64,000 nt of DNA from Bog-756 sp963699345 (GTDB lineage Bacteria; Actinomycetota; Acidimicrobiia; Acidimicrobiales; RAAP-2): contig CAVOTL010000001.1 of the NCBI GenBank assembly GCA_963699345.1, forward strand, positions 62,001 through 126,000, read 5' to 3'. The notes beneath the pieces were generated by a model. It saw only the letters and a program-made list of their open reading frames with translations, searched no databases and was not told the origin of the DNA. Each line of letters begins with the position of its first letter. Position 1 is the stretch's first letter. Positions 37,650 through 46,028 of the stretch are shown in pieces. The position numbers and the translations under genes were made by a program.

Positions 37650-40475
37650 TCAGGAGGCGGACTCGGCCGGGACCGATCGGGCGCCACCGGCCCGTTCGGC
37701 CAGGAAGGCGGCCACGTCGTCGGCCGGGATCGGTCGTGCATAGAGGAACCCCTGCCCGCTCTCGCACTCCTCGCGTTGGAGTCGCACGCACTGCTCATGC
37801 TCCTCGATGCCTTCCGCGAGGGTCTGGAGGCCGAGGCTCCGGCCGAGTTGGACGAGGGTACTGACCATCGCCACCGACTCGGATGACTCGGCGATGGAGG
37901 ACACGAAGGACCGGTCGATCTTCAAGGTGTCGACCGGGAGGTTCTGGAGGTAGGCGAGGGAGGAGTACCCGGTTCCGAAGTCGTCCACGGCGATGCGGAC
38001 GCCGAGGGCCTTCAGCTCCGCGAGCCGGGGGACGACGTCGGCCATGTTCTTCATGATGTCGGTCTCGGTGATCTCGACCGTCAGGTACCTGGCGTCCAGG
38101 CCCGACGCCTCCAGCCCCCCCCTCACGTCCTCCAGGAGCCGGTCCGTCTCGAGCTGCCTCGGCGACACGTTGACGGCGATCTCGATGCGGTGGCCCAGGG
38201 CGTGCCACTGCGACCCGCGCCGGCAGGCCTCGTGCAGCACCCATCGACCCACGTCGCAGATCAGGCCGGACTCCTCGAGCGAGGGGATGAAGGTGTCCGG
38301 GGCCATGACGCCCCGCACGGGGTGCAGCCACCGCAGCAGTGCCTCGACCCCGGTGGTCACCCCGCTGTGGAGATTGAAGATGGGCTGGTAGTCGAGGAAG
38401 AACTGCCCGAGCGCGAGCGCCTCGTGGAGGTCCGACTCGAGCTGGTGGTGGTCGACCACCGCGGCGTGCATCTCGGGCTCGAACACGACGTACTGGTCCT
38501 TGCCGGCCGCCTTGGCCTGGTAGAGCGCGATGTCGGCGTCCCGCAGGAGTTCCGCCGCCGAGTGCCGGGCCCCGGTCGCCACGCCGATGCTGGCCGAGAT
38601 CCGGAGGGGCACGCCGATCCCGTCGATCTCGAACGGCGCCCGCAGCACGGTCAGGATCCGCTCGGCCACCATCTCCCCACCCGCCTCGAGCGCACCGCCC
38701 TCGACGAGGATGACGAACTCGTCGCCCCCCAGTCGGCCCACGGTGTCACTCGAGCGCATCGTCGTCGCCAGGCGGGCCGTCACCGCTTTCAACAGGAGGT
38801 CACCCACGCCGTGGCCGAAACTGTCGTTGACGTCCTTGAATCCGTCGAGGTCGACGAAGAGGGCCGCCATGGGCAGGAAACTGCGCTCCGCCCGGGCCAG
38901 CATCTGTTCGGCTCGGTCGAGCACCAACGAACGGTTCGGCAGACCGGTCAGGGCGTCGTGCACGGCCTGGTGCCGGATCTGGTCGACGAGCCGGGCGTTG
39001 CTGAGGGAGATGGCCGCCTGGGCTGCGAGCCCCTTCAGCCGCTCGGCGATCTCGGGGGTGATGGTCAACCGTTCGGGCCGGGTGGTGACGCCGGCCACGA
39101 GGTGGCCGATGACGTGTTCGCCCAGGCGGATCGGGGCCGTGATGGCGCCGATGGTCCCGAACTCCCAGGCGGGTGTGTAGGAGATCCCGTACTCACCGTG
39201 GCTGGCGGCGCACGCCGATGAATCGAACGGCCGGTTCCGGAGCAGGGTGGTGACTTCGGTCGGGTACCCCGACGAGGCGGCCAGACGGAACTCCCCGGTG
39301 CCCGTGTCCTGTCCGTCCGCCGCCGACAGGAAGATGGCGACGCGGTCGCAGTCGATCAGGGCGGGTACGGCGTCCACGATCTGGGCCACGACCTCGCCGG
39401 TGGTGGCGATACGGGACAACGACGACGACAGTTCCAGGAGGACCCGGGCCGAATTGGTCTCACGGCGGGCACTCTCGAGCGCGTCCGCCGAGTCGAGGGC
39501 GGCGGCGGCCAACCGGGCGTACGTGAGGAGCGCGTCCCGGGAATGTTCGGCGAACACCCCGCCGTGGCCGTTGACGGCCAGGGCGCCGTAGTGGTGCCGG
39601 GCCGACACCACCGGCACGGCGAAGACCGCCCCGGCGGTGTCGCCGGCCAGGTCGTCGGCCAGGGACTCGGCGTCGTGGGGGTTGAGTCCCTTGGCGACGA
39701 GGCTCCGGGGGGCACCGGCCCGGGGGTCCACGACCAGGAGCGCGCCGCCGGCACCGACGGCGCGCAGTGACGAGCTGACGATCCCGTCCAGCACGTCCTC
39801 GTACCGTTCGTTGGTGGCGAGGTCCTCGATCAGGTCGTGCAGCTGACCGAGTCTCGCCTCGAGGAGCTGGGCCCTCACCCGGAGGAATTCGATCTGGGAC
39901 GTGTCATCGTGGTCGACCCAGGTCACCCGGAACTGGCAGATGCGGTCCCCGCGACACTGGCACCGCTCCTCCACCACCTCCGCCGCCGGGAGCCCGAAGA
40001 TCATGGGGATGACCGCGAAGAGGCCGGCGGTGAATTCGCAGAATTCGGGGTACGGGGCGAAGCCCTCGGCGAAGCTCTCACCGATCAGCCATTCGGTCGG
40101 TCCGACCTGCGTCGTCTCGTAGTGCCGGATCGGCAGGAGCGGGTTGTCCTCACCCGCCTCCAGGAACAGGCTCGACGGCGATCCGAAGCCCTGCGCGGTC
40201 TCGACCATCTCGGTGTTCCCGATGATCACCGTCCGCAGCCCGGTGGCATCGGGCCGGGACAGGGAGTCCAGTTTGTGCTTGGTGGCCACCAACAGGCGAC
40301 GGAACTGGTCGTAGGAGCTCCACGTCGAGGTGTCGCAGAGGGCGTCGATCGAACGGTCGTCCCCGGCATCGTCCAGGATCTCCCGTACCGCCTCCACCGA
40401 GAGTTCCTCGACGAGCGGTTTGACGAGCATCTGGGTGTAGAGCCCCGATACGTGATATTCGGCCGGCCGTGCCAT
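37650..40475 (-). CDS. GGDEF-EAL protein with V4R-like and GAF sensor domains
   Basis: A 941-residue cytosolic c-di-GMP turnover protein. Residues 1-185 look like a heme-NO-binding/4-vinyl-reductase-type sensor (ending in CQCRGDRICQFRVTW). Two GAF domains follow (about 220-345 and 350-510). The GGDEF domain has an intact active site (RLGGDEF, near 583) and an RSSD inhibitory site exactly five residues before it. The EAL domain (690-935) keeps GVEALLRW, ITETD, VDDFGTGYSSLAY and LKIDRSF, so both activities look possible. Flanking repeats at its promoter suggest regulation. The ATG at 40475 has only a weak site. With the 5167 gene it makes two c-di-GMP enzymes in this window. Confidence 0.9.
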   Translation of the reverse strand: MARPAEYHVSGLYTQMLVKPLVEELSVEAVREILDDAGDDRSIDALCDTSTWSSYDQFRRLLVATKHKLDSLSRPDATGLRTVIIGNTEMVETAQGFGSPSSLFLEAGEDNPLLPIRHYETTQVGPTEWLIGESFAEGFAPYPEFCEFTAGLFAVIPMIFGLPAAEVVEERCQCRGDRICQFRVTWVDHDDTSQIEFLRVRAQLLEARLGQLHDLIEDLATNERYEDVLDGIVSSSLRAVGAGGALLVVDPRAGAPRSLVAKGLNPHDAESLADDLAGDTAGAVFAVPVVSARHHYGALAVNGHGGVFAEHSRDALLTYARLAAAALDSADALESARRETNSARVLLELSSSLSRIATTGEVVAQIVDAVPALIDCDRVAIFLSAADGQDTGTGEFRLAASSGYPTEVTTLLRNRPFDSSACAASHGEYGISYTPAWEFGTIGAITAPIRLGEHVIGHLVAGVTTRPERLTITPEIAERLKGLAAQAAISLSNARLVDQIRHQAVHDALTGLPNRSLVLDRAEQMLARAERSFLPMAALFVDLDGFKDVNDSFGHGVGDLLLKAVTARLATTMRSSDTVGRLGGDEFVILVEGGALEAGGEMVAERILTVLRAPFEIDGIGVPLRISASIGVATGARHSAAELLRDADIALYQAKAAGKDQYVVFEPEMHAAVVDHHQLESDLHEALALGQFFLDYQPIFNLHSGVTTGVEALLRWLHPVRGVMAPDTFIPSLEESGLICDVGRWVLHEACRRGSQWHALGHRIEIAVNVSPRQLETDRLLEDVRGGLEASGLDARYLTVEITETDIMKNMADVVPRLAELKALGVRIAVDDFGTGYSSLAYLQNLPVDTLKIDRSFVSSIAESSESVAMVSTLVQLGRSLGLQTLAEGIEEHEQCVRLQREECESGQGFLYARPIPADDVAAFLAERAGGARSVPAESAS

Positions 40476-40706
40476 TCCCGGGTAATCGTCCCGAACGCAT
40501 AGAAGCTTTAGTCGGCGTATCGTTCGGGCCGATCAGGGGTCGGTAGGCACCCTTCCGAGGGTGAACGGATCAGGGGCCGGGCGCAATCGACACACCTGTT
40601 TCGGAAAATGGAGGCTCAGGAACTTGCCCCGACCGGGAGATGATCCGACGTCAGGGATCGACCGATTTCGCCGATAATCCCTCGAGCGATCGGACGACGG
40701 CGGGCG
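40476..40706. promoter_or_regulatory. Upstream region of the GGDEF-EAL gene with inverted repeat
   Basis: CCCGAACG (40490-40497) and CGTTCGGG (40521-40528) form a perfect 8-bp inverted repeat, with a 23-nt AT-richer spacer containing AAGCTT, just upstream of the ATG at 40475. CACCCT-TCCG-AGGGTG (40548-40563) is a tight hairpin that could mark the end of the thiolase operon, but it lacks a T run. No gene is seen here. Confidence 0.4.
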
Positions 40707-41831
40707 TCACCGGACCAGGATGGTCACGCAGGCGTTGGCCCCCCGGCCGATCACATGGGCCAGGCCGACCCTGGCTCCCTCGACCTGCCGTGGCCCTGCC
40801 TCCCCACGCAGCTGGCGAACCAGTTCGACGACCTGGCCCAATGCAGAGGCACCCAGCGGTTCGCCCTTGGAGAGCAGCCCGCCGGAGGGATTGATGGGCA
40901 GCCGCCCACCCACCAGGGCGGTGCCGTCCTCCAGCAGCGCCGCCTGGCCACCGGGTGGGCAGAGTCGGAGTTCCGGCCAGGCGAGCAGTTCGCGGGCCGC
41001 ATCGGTGTCCTGGCACTCGACCACGTCGACGTCCTCGGGGCCCAGGCCCGCCTGGGCATAGGCGTCGTCGGCGGCCAGGGTGGTGGGCGGCGTGATGTCG
41101 GCGTCGTCGATCCCGCAGAGGGGCGAGTCCTCGCCGAGGACGTTGCCCGGGAGGTGGGAGCGGAGCGAGATCCCGGCCACAGTGGGTCCGTCCCCCTCGC
41201 GGGAGAGGACGACGGCGGCCGCCCCCTCGTTGGGCGAGCACAGCATGAAGAGGTTGAGGGGAGGGCAGATCATCCGCGAGGCGAGCACCTCCTCGACGGT
41301 CACCGCCTTGCGGAACATGGCGTCCGGGTTGTCCACCCCGTGGCGACGGTTCTTGACGACCACCTGGGCGAGGTGGTCCACAGTGAGACCGGTGTCCGCC
41401 AACAGGCGCTGGGCCCGCAGGGCGAAGAAGGCTGGTGCCGGGCTGAGGCCGGCCGCCTCCTGCCACGGAGCGAAGAAGGACGAGCGGATGATCCCCTTCG
41501 GCATCTTCTCGATGCCGAAGACCAGGACCCGGTCGTGGCGACCGGATGCGATCGAGGCGGCGCCGAGTTCGAGGGCGGCACCGCCGGAGGCGCAGCCCGC
41601 CTCGACGTCGTAGATGGGAATTCCGGTCCCGGCCAACGCGCCGAGGACACGGTGGCCGGCGGCCACGCCTCCGTAGGCGGTGCCACAGAAGGCCGCCTGA
41701 ACGTCGCGGACGCCGATGCCGGCTTCGGACAGGGCGTCGCGGACGGCGATCACCCCCATGCCCGTGCCCGTCATGCCGTCGAACCGCCCGAACGGGTGGA
41801 GTCCGACCCCGGAGATCCGGACGCCGCTCAT
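40707..41831 (-). CDS. Thiolase-like lipid-transfer/acyl-CoA lyase
   Basis: A 374-residue SCP2-type thiolase. MSGVRISGVGLHPFGRF opens it. The nucleophile Cys is in VEAGCASGGAAL, and the second active-site Cys in RGANACVT. In place of the usual G-H-P motif it has SKGEPLGAS, as in the thiolase-like proteins that pair with DUF35 partners (for example the Ltp2 retro-aldolase group). The ATG overlaps the DUF35 stop as ATGA, so the two subunits are translationally coupled. Cleavage or condensation of a CoA ester is expected; the substrate (sterol side chain or other) cannot be told. Confidence 0.87.
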   Translation of the reverse strand: MSGVRISGVGLHPFGRFDGMTGTGMGVIAVRDALSEAGIGVRDVQAAFCGTAYGGVAAGHRVLGALAGTGIPIYDVEAGCASGGAALELGAASIASGRHDRVLVFGIEKMPKGIIRSSFFAPWQEAAGLSPAPAFFALRAQRLLADTGLTVDHLAQVVVKNRRHGVDNPDAMFRKAVTVEEVLASRMICPPLNLFMLCSPNEGAAAVVLSREGDGPTVAGISLRSHLPGNVLGEDSPLCGIDDADITPPTTLAADDAYAQAGLGPEDVDVVECQDTDAARELLAWPELRLCPPGGQAALLEDGTALVGGRLPINPSGGLLSKGEPLGASALGQVVELVRQLRGEAGPRQVEGARVGLAHVIGRGANACVTILVR

Positions 41832-42238
41832 GGGCGGAACACCCAGGTGAGCGTCGACTCGCCGTCGGGGCCGGGCAGGACCTCCCCGTCGAGGCGGACG
41901 GGCGAGCCCGGTGTCGCGTCGTCGCCCGCCAGGCGGGACACCACCCGGAGGAGCGGCTCGCCGTCCAGTTCGATGATGCCGAGTCGGTAGGGGACCGGTC
42001 CCGTATAGCCGGGTGGTGCCACGGTCACCTCGGTCTGCAGCCACAGCGTGCCGGTCCGTGGCAGATCGACGGGCTCCACGTCGTCCGCCCCGGTGAACGG
42101 ACAGACGGCCGCCCGAGGAAAGTGCCGGCATCCGCTGGAAGGCGACCAGCCGCCGAGCAGCACCACGGTTCCGTCGTCGTCCACGCGGAGGACGCCCGGG
42201 TCGATGGGAGGCAGCGACACGGGTGCACTATTCCACAT
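41828..42238 (-). CDS. DUF35 OB-fold partner of the thiolase
   Basis: A 136-residue protein of the DUF35/YqeY-like OB-fold family. GTLWLQTEVTVAPPGYTGPVPYRLGIIELD is the typical OB core. Members usually have an N-terminal zinc ribbon with four Cys; here only two remain (GCRHFPRAAVCPFTG), so zinc binding is doubtful. Such proteins form complexes with thiolase-like enzymes and help present CoA substrates. The ATG at 42238 is the first start; a GTG further on (before SLPPIDP) is possible. The stop overlaps the thiolase start by 4 bp. Confidence 0.82.
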   Translation of the reverse strand: MWNSAPVSLPPIDPGVLRVDDDGTVVLLGGWSPSSGCRHFPRAAVCPFTGADDVEPVDLPRTGTLWLQTEVTVAPPGYTGPVPYRLGIIELDGEPLLRVVSRLAGDDATPGSPVRLDGEVLPGPDGESTLTWVFRP

Positions 42239-42268
42239 CGGTGGTCATCGCAACGGTGGACGGGGGGT

Positions 42269-43021
42269 TCAGGCCGCCGCCGGTCGACAGATGACCGCCA
42301 CCGACGAATGGCGGTCGAAGCGCGACCACAGGCGGTCGAGCCGGTCGCCGTAGTGGGCGAGTGGGATCCTGCGACCGAACAGGATGTGGCTGACCGGCTC
42401 ACCGATGCAGAGGAGCGCGGTGGTGGCCGTACCGAACAAGGGGATCACCTGCGCGGCCACCCAACCGGCCCGGGACAGCTGGGCCAGAAGGTCGTCCGGG
42501 TCGTACCGGCGTTCGTGATGGGGATCCCACCGGTCCAGATTGTCCGCGGTGGGCCACTCGCCGATCCTTCTCCTGGCCACGAGCGCCTCCGGTGGAGCCA
42601 ACGGGAGGGTCGGCACGGACAGGAGGAGACTGGCGTCGGGGCGGGCGATGCGCCGACATTCGGCGAGGGCCATGGCCGGGTCGCCCGCATGTTCGAGCAC
42701 CTCGGCCGCCACGATGGTCCGGGCGTGACCCGAGCGGATCGGCAGGCGTTCGATGGTGGCGGCCACCTTGGGGTCCGGTGTGGCACGCAGGCCCACCGTC
42801 GACTGGTCGACCGACAGGATCCGCAGTGACGGGAAGGTCCTCGCCAGCAGCCCGTCTCCGGAACCCAGCTCCACGATGGGCTCCACCAGGTGGTTCGCCC
42901 ACACCCGGAAGCGGATGCGGTCGGTACTCATCAGAGGACGGCGTTCGCCGCCCCACAGGGTGTCGAACTTCTGGCGCTGACGATCGTTGATCGCGCCGGA
43001 ATCGGCGGTCGAATCAACCAT
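42269..43021 (-). CDS. Class I SAM-dependent methyltransferase
   Basis: A 250-residue Rossmann-fold methyltransferase. Motif I is IVELGSGDGLLA, the acidic end of strand 2 is LSVDQS, and the post-I region has RTIVAAEVLEHAGDP. The target is unknown; the pattern resembles small-molecule or lipid methyltransferases. I chose the ATG at 43021, because a TACGTT box lies 5 nt upstream and no ribosome site is present; a GTG at 43036 is in frame. It lies 30 bp before the DUF35 gene on the same strand, so an operon with DUF35 and the thiolase is likely. Confidence 0.78.
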   Translation of the reverse strand: MVDSTADSGAINDRQRQKFDTLWGGERRPLMSTDRIRFRVWANHLVEPIVELGSGDGLLARTFPSLRILSVDQSTVGLRATPDPKVAATIERLPIRSGHARTIVAAEVLEHAGDPAMALAECRRIARPDASLLLSVPTLPLAPPEALVARRRIGEWPTADNLDRWDPHHERRYDPDDLLAQLSRAGWVAAQVIPLFGTATTALLCIGEPVSHILFGRRIPLAHYGDRLDRLWSRFDRHSSVAVICRPAAA

Positions 43022-43077
43022 GGCGAAACGTACCACCGGGGAGCCCCACCGGGCACGGGAACTCCCCTCCTACGTCT

Positions 43078-43117
43078 CATCTGATTCTTGACTGAGCCCA
43101 AAATCAGATGGTAAAGT
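43078..43117 (+). promoter_or_regulatory. furA promoter and operator
   Basis: TTGACT (43088-43093) and TAAAGT (43112-43117) are spaced 18 nt apart, and the -10 ends 6 nt before the GTG at 43124, a leaderless arrangement. CATCTGATT (43078-43086) and AATCAGATG (43102-43110) are a perfect 9-bp inverted repeat that brackets the -35 and reaches the -10. Autoregulation by FurA at such AT-rich sites is known in mycobacteria and Streptomyces. Confidence 0.65.
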
Positions 43118-43123
43118 AATCCC

Positions 43124-43627
43124 GTGAGCGAAAGCCAGTCCGCCGGTGCCCAGTCCGCCGATGATGCGCCGTCGACCGATCCGATCGACCTACTCCGCCG
43201 ACACGGCGTGCAATTGACCGCACAACGCCTGGCCGTCCTGAAGGCCGTCTCGGCTGTGCCGCACGGCACCGCCGACGAGATCGAGGGCCTCGTGAGGGGG
43301 GAGATCGGTGCCGTCTCGCGCCAGGCCGTCTACGACGCGCTCGGGATCCTGACCGACAGGGGAATCATCCGCCGCATCCAGCCGGCCCGGTCGGCGGCCC
43401 GCTACGAGGACCGGGTCGACGACAACCATCACCACCTCGTCTGCCGGACGTGCGGTGTCACCGTCGACGTCCCGTGCGCGGTGGGGTACCGACCCTGTCT
43501 CGTCGCGGCCGAGGATCACGGCTTCACCATCGACGAGGCCGAGGTCATCTACTGGGGCTCGTGCCCCGCCTGCCGATCGATGGAGACCGATGTGCCGGCC
43601 ACCACGACGGCCGCGGCGGCCACCTGA
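43124..43627 (+). CDS. furA: Fur-family peroxide-responsive regulator
   Basis: A 167-residue metal-dependent repressor. The winged-helix part is LLRRHGVQLTAQRLAVLKAV ... ISRQAVYDALGIL (written here VSRQAVYDAL). The metal/dimer part has the Fur histidine cluster DDNHHHLVCRTCG and a second pair CPAC. It lies 93 bp upstream of katG on the same strand, the classical FurA-KatG arrangement in which oxidation of the repressor de-represses both genes. The GTG at 43124 follows directly on a -10 box. An Ala/Thr tail ends the protein. PerR-like sensing is inferred from context. Confidence 0.9.
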   Translation: MSESQSAGAQSADDAPSTDPIDLLRRHGVQLTAQRLAVLKAVSAVPHGTADEIEGLVRGEIGAVSRQAVYDALGILTDRGIIRRIQPARSAARYEDRVDDNHHHLVCRTCGVTVDVPCAVGYRPCLVAAEDHGFTIDEAEVIYWGSCPACRSMETDVPATTTAAAAT

Positions 43628-43671
43628 GGCCGAGCACGGAACCCGACAGGCGACGACGACAGCCCATCCGA

Positions 43672-43709
43672 CGAAGACCGCACAGGGAAGCGAAGACCGC
43701 ACAGGGAAG
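43672..43709 (+). repeat. 19-bp tandem duplication before katG
   Basis: Two perfect, adjacent copies of CGAAGACCGCACAGGGAAG (43672-43690 and 43691-43709) end 11 nt before the katG ATG. Each carries the purine run AGGGAAG, so the ribosome-binding region is duplicated. Confidence 0.85.
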
Positions 43710-43720
43710 CGAGGCACGAC

Positions 43721-45955
43721 ATGACGACCGACGACACAGGGGCCACTGCGACGACGTCCGAGGAGGCCGCACCGGGAGCGAAGTGTCCGGTGATGAGTCA
43801 CACGCACGCGGCCGTGGGTTCGATGGCGAACGAACACTGGTGGCCCGAGCAGGTCACCCTCCGACCCCTGGCGAAGAATTCACCGCTCCTGGACCCGATG
43901 GACGACGCCTTCGACTACACGGCCGAGTTCGCCGCCCTCGATCTGGCCGCCGTCAAGGCCGACATCGTCGAGGTCATGACGACGTCACAGGAGTGGTGGC
44001 CGGCGGACTTCGGCCATTACGGACCGCTCTTCATCCGGATGGCCTGGCACAGTGCCGGCACCTACCGGATCCATGACGGTCGGGGCGGTGCCGGCTCCGG
44101 CACGCAACGCTTCGCACCGCTCAACAGTTGGCCCGACAACGCCAACCTGGACAAGGCCCGCCGTCTGCTCTGGCCGGTCAAGCAGCGGTACGGCCGTGCG
44201 CTGTCCTGGGCCGACCTGCTGATCCTGGCGGGCAACTGCGCACTCGAGTCGATGGGTCTGGAGACGTTCGGCTTCGGAGGGGGGCGCCAGGACGTGTGGG
44301 AGCCGGAGGAGGACACCTACTGGGGACCGGAGGAGACGTGGCTCGGCGACGAGCGCTATCACGGTGACCACGTCCTGGACGATCCGCTGGGTGCCGTCCA
44401 GATGGGATTGATCTATGTCAATCCGGAGGGTCCGAACGGCAACCCCGACCCCGCGGCCGCCGCCCGCGACATCCGGGAGACGTTCGCCCGCATGGCGATG
44501 GACGACGAGGAGACGGTCGCCCTTATCGCCGGTGGCCACACGTTCGGCAAGACCCATGGCGCGGCCGACGCGACGGAGTACGTGGGGCGTGAGCCCGAAG
44601 GGGCCCCGCTCGAGGATCAGGGCCTGGGGTGGAAGAACACCTACGGCACCGGCAAGGGCGACGACACCATCACGAGCGGTCTCGAGGTGATCTGGACCTC
44701 GAACCCGACCCGATGGGACAACGGGTTCTTCGACAATCTCTTCGGCTACGAGTGGGAGCTGACGACGAGCCCGGCCGGAGCGCACCAGTGGCGTCCCACC
44801 GACCGTGGCGCCGACGACACCGTCCCCGACGCCCACGATCCTGCGAGGCGGCACGCGCCCATGATGCTCACCACCGACCTGTCACTGCGCGTCGACCCGG
44901 CCTACGAGGTGATCTCCCGTCGATTCCACGAGCACCCGGACGAGTTCGCCGACGCGTTCGCCCGGGCGTGGTTCAAGCTGACCCACCGCGACATGGGACC
45001 CATCACCCGGTACCTGGGCCCGGAGGTTCCTGACGAGCAGCTGCTCTGGCAGGATCCTGTCCCGCCCGTCGAGCATCCCCTCGTCGACGGTGGTGACATC
45101 GCCACCCTGAAGCAGGCCGTGCTCGACTCCGGCCTGTCCACTGCGCAGCTGGTGTCGGTGGCGTGGGCATCGGCGTCGACCTTCCGGGACAGCGACAAGC
45201 GGGGAGGAGCCAACGGCGCCCGCATCCGCCTCGCCCCCCAACGCGATTGGGAGGTCAACGACCCTTCCGAACTGGCCGCCGTGCTCCGCGTGCTGGAAGA
45301 GGTCCGGTCCCGGTTCAACCGCTCGCAGTCCGGCGGTAAGCAGGTCTCCTTGGCCGATCTGATCGTCCTGGCCGGGGGTGCGGCGATCGAACGGGCGGCC
45401 GCGGCAGGAGGACACGATGTGCAGGTCCCGTTCTCGCCGGGCCGCACGGACGCCTCCCAGGAGCAGACCGACGTGGGTTCGTTCGCGGTACTCGAGCCGA
45501 CGGCGGACGGGTTCCGCAACTATCTCCGACCCGGCGACAAGCGCCGGCCCGAGGAGCTGTTGATCGACCGCGCCAGCCTGCTCGGCCTCACCGCCCCCGA
45601 GATGACGGCACTCGTCGGCGGACTACGCGTCCTCGGCGTCTACGCGGGGGACACCGGGCACGGCGTGCTGACCGACCGGCCCGGGTCGCTCACCAACGAC
45701 TACTTCGTGAACCTGCTCGACATGGGCACCGAGTGGAGCGCCTCTGCGTCCGAGCACGTCTACGAGGCCCGTGACCGTGCAGACGGCCAGGTCAGGTGGA
45801 CCGGTACCGCCGTCGACCTCCTCTTCGGGTCCCACTCCCAGTTGCGGGCGTTCGCCGAGGTGTACGCCTCTCGCGATGCCGAGGCGAAGTTCGTCCGGGA
45901 CTTCGTGGCCGCCTGGGACAAGGTCATGGAACTCGACCGCTTCGACCTCCGCTGA
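43721..45955 (+). CDS. katG: Catalase-peroxidase
   Basis: A bifunctional heme enzyme of 744 residues that destroys H2O2 and oxidises small substrates. The distal site is Arg106-Trp109-His110 (RMAWHSAGTYR), the Met-Tyr-Trp adduct is Trp109/Tyr232/Met258, and the proximal heme ligand is His273 (GGHTFGK). The ITSGLEVIW block, site of the mycobacterial Ser315, is conserved. The second, heme-free domain (about 430-744) is complete. No signal peptide. It follows furA and is expected to be controlled by it. An ATG at 43721 is preceded by a purine-rich region inside a duplicated 19-bp unit. Confidence 0.96.
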   Translation: MTTDDTGATATTSEEAAPGAKCPVMSHTHAAVGSMANEHWWPEQVTLRPLAKNSPLLDPMDDAFDYTAEFAALDLAAVKADIVEVMTTSQEWWPADFGHYGPLFIRMAWHSAGTYRIHDGRGGAGSGTQRFAPLNSWPDNANLDKARRLLWPVKQRYGRALSWADLLILAGNCALESMGLETFGFGGGRQDVWEPEEDTYWGPEETWLGDERYHGDHVLDDPLGAVQMGLIYVNPEGPNGNPDPAAAARDIRETFARMAMDDEETVALIAGGHTFGKTHGAADATEYVGREPEGAPLEDQGLGWKNTYGTGKGDDTITSGLEVIWTSNPTRWDNGFFDNLFGYEWELTTSPAGAHQWRPTDRGADDTVPDAHDPARRHAPMMLTTDLSLRVDPAYEVISRRFHEHPDEFADAFARAWFKLTHRDMGPITRYLGPEVPDEQLLWQDPVPPVEHPLVDGGDIATLKQAVLDSGLSTAQLVSVAWASASTFRDSDKRGGANGARIRLAPQRDWEVNDPSELAAVLRVLEEVRSRFNRSQSGGKQVSLADLIVLAGGAAIERAAAAGGHDVQVPFSPGRTDASQEQTDVGSFAVLEPTADGFRNYLRPGDKRRPEELLIDRASLLGLTAPEMTALVGGLRVLGVYAGDTGHGVLTDRPGSLTNDYFVNLLDMGTEWSASASEHVYEARDRADGQVRWTGTAVDLLFGSHSQLRAFAEVYASRDAEAKFVRDFVAAWDKVMELDRFDLR

Positions 45956-46028
45956 GCCGGCGGGTTCGGCCGGCCACCGCGGATCGCCGAGCTGCCGATC
46001 GCGACGGGTGCCCGAGCGGCCGCAGGGT

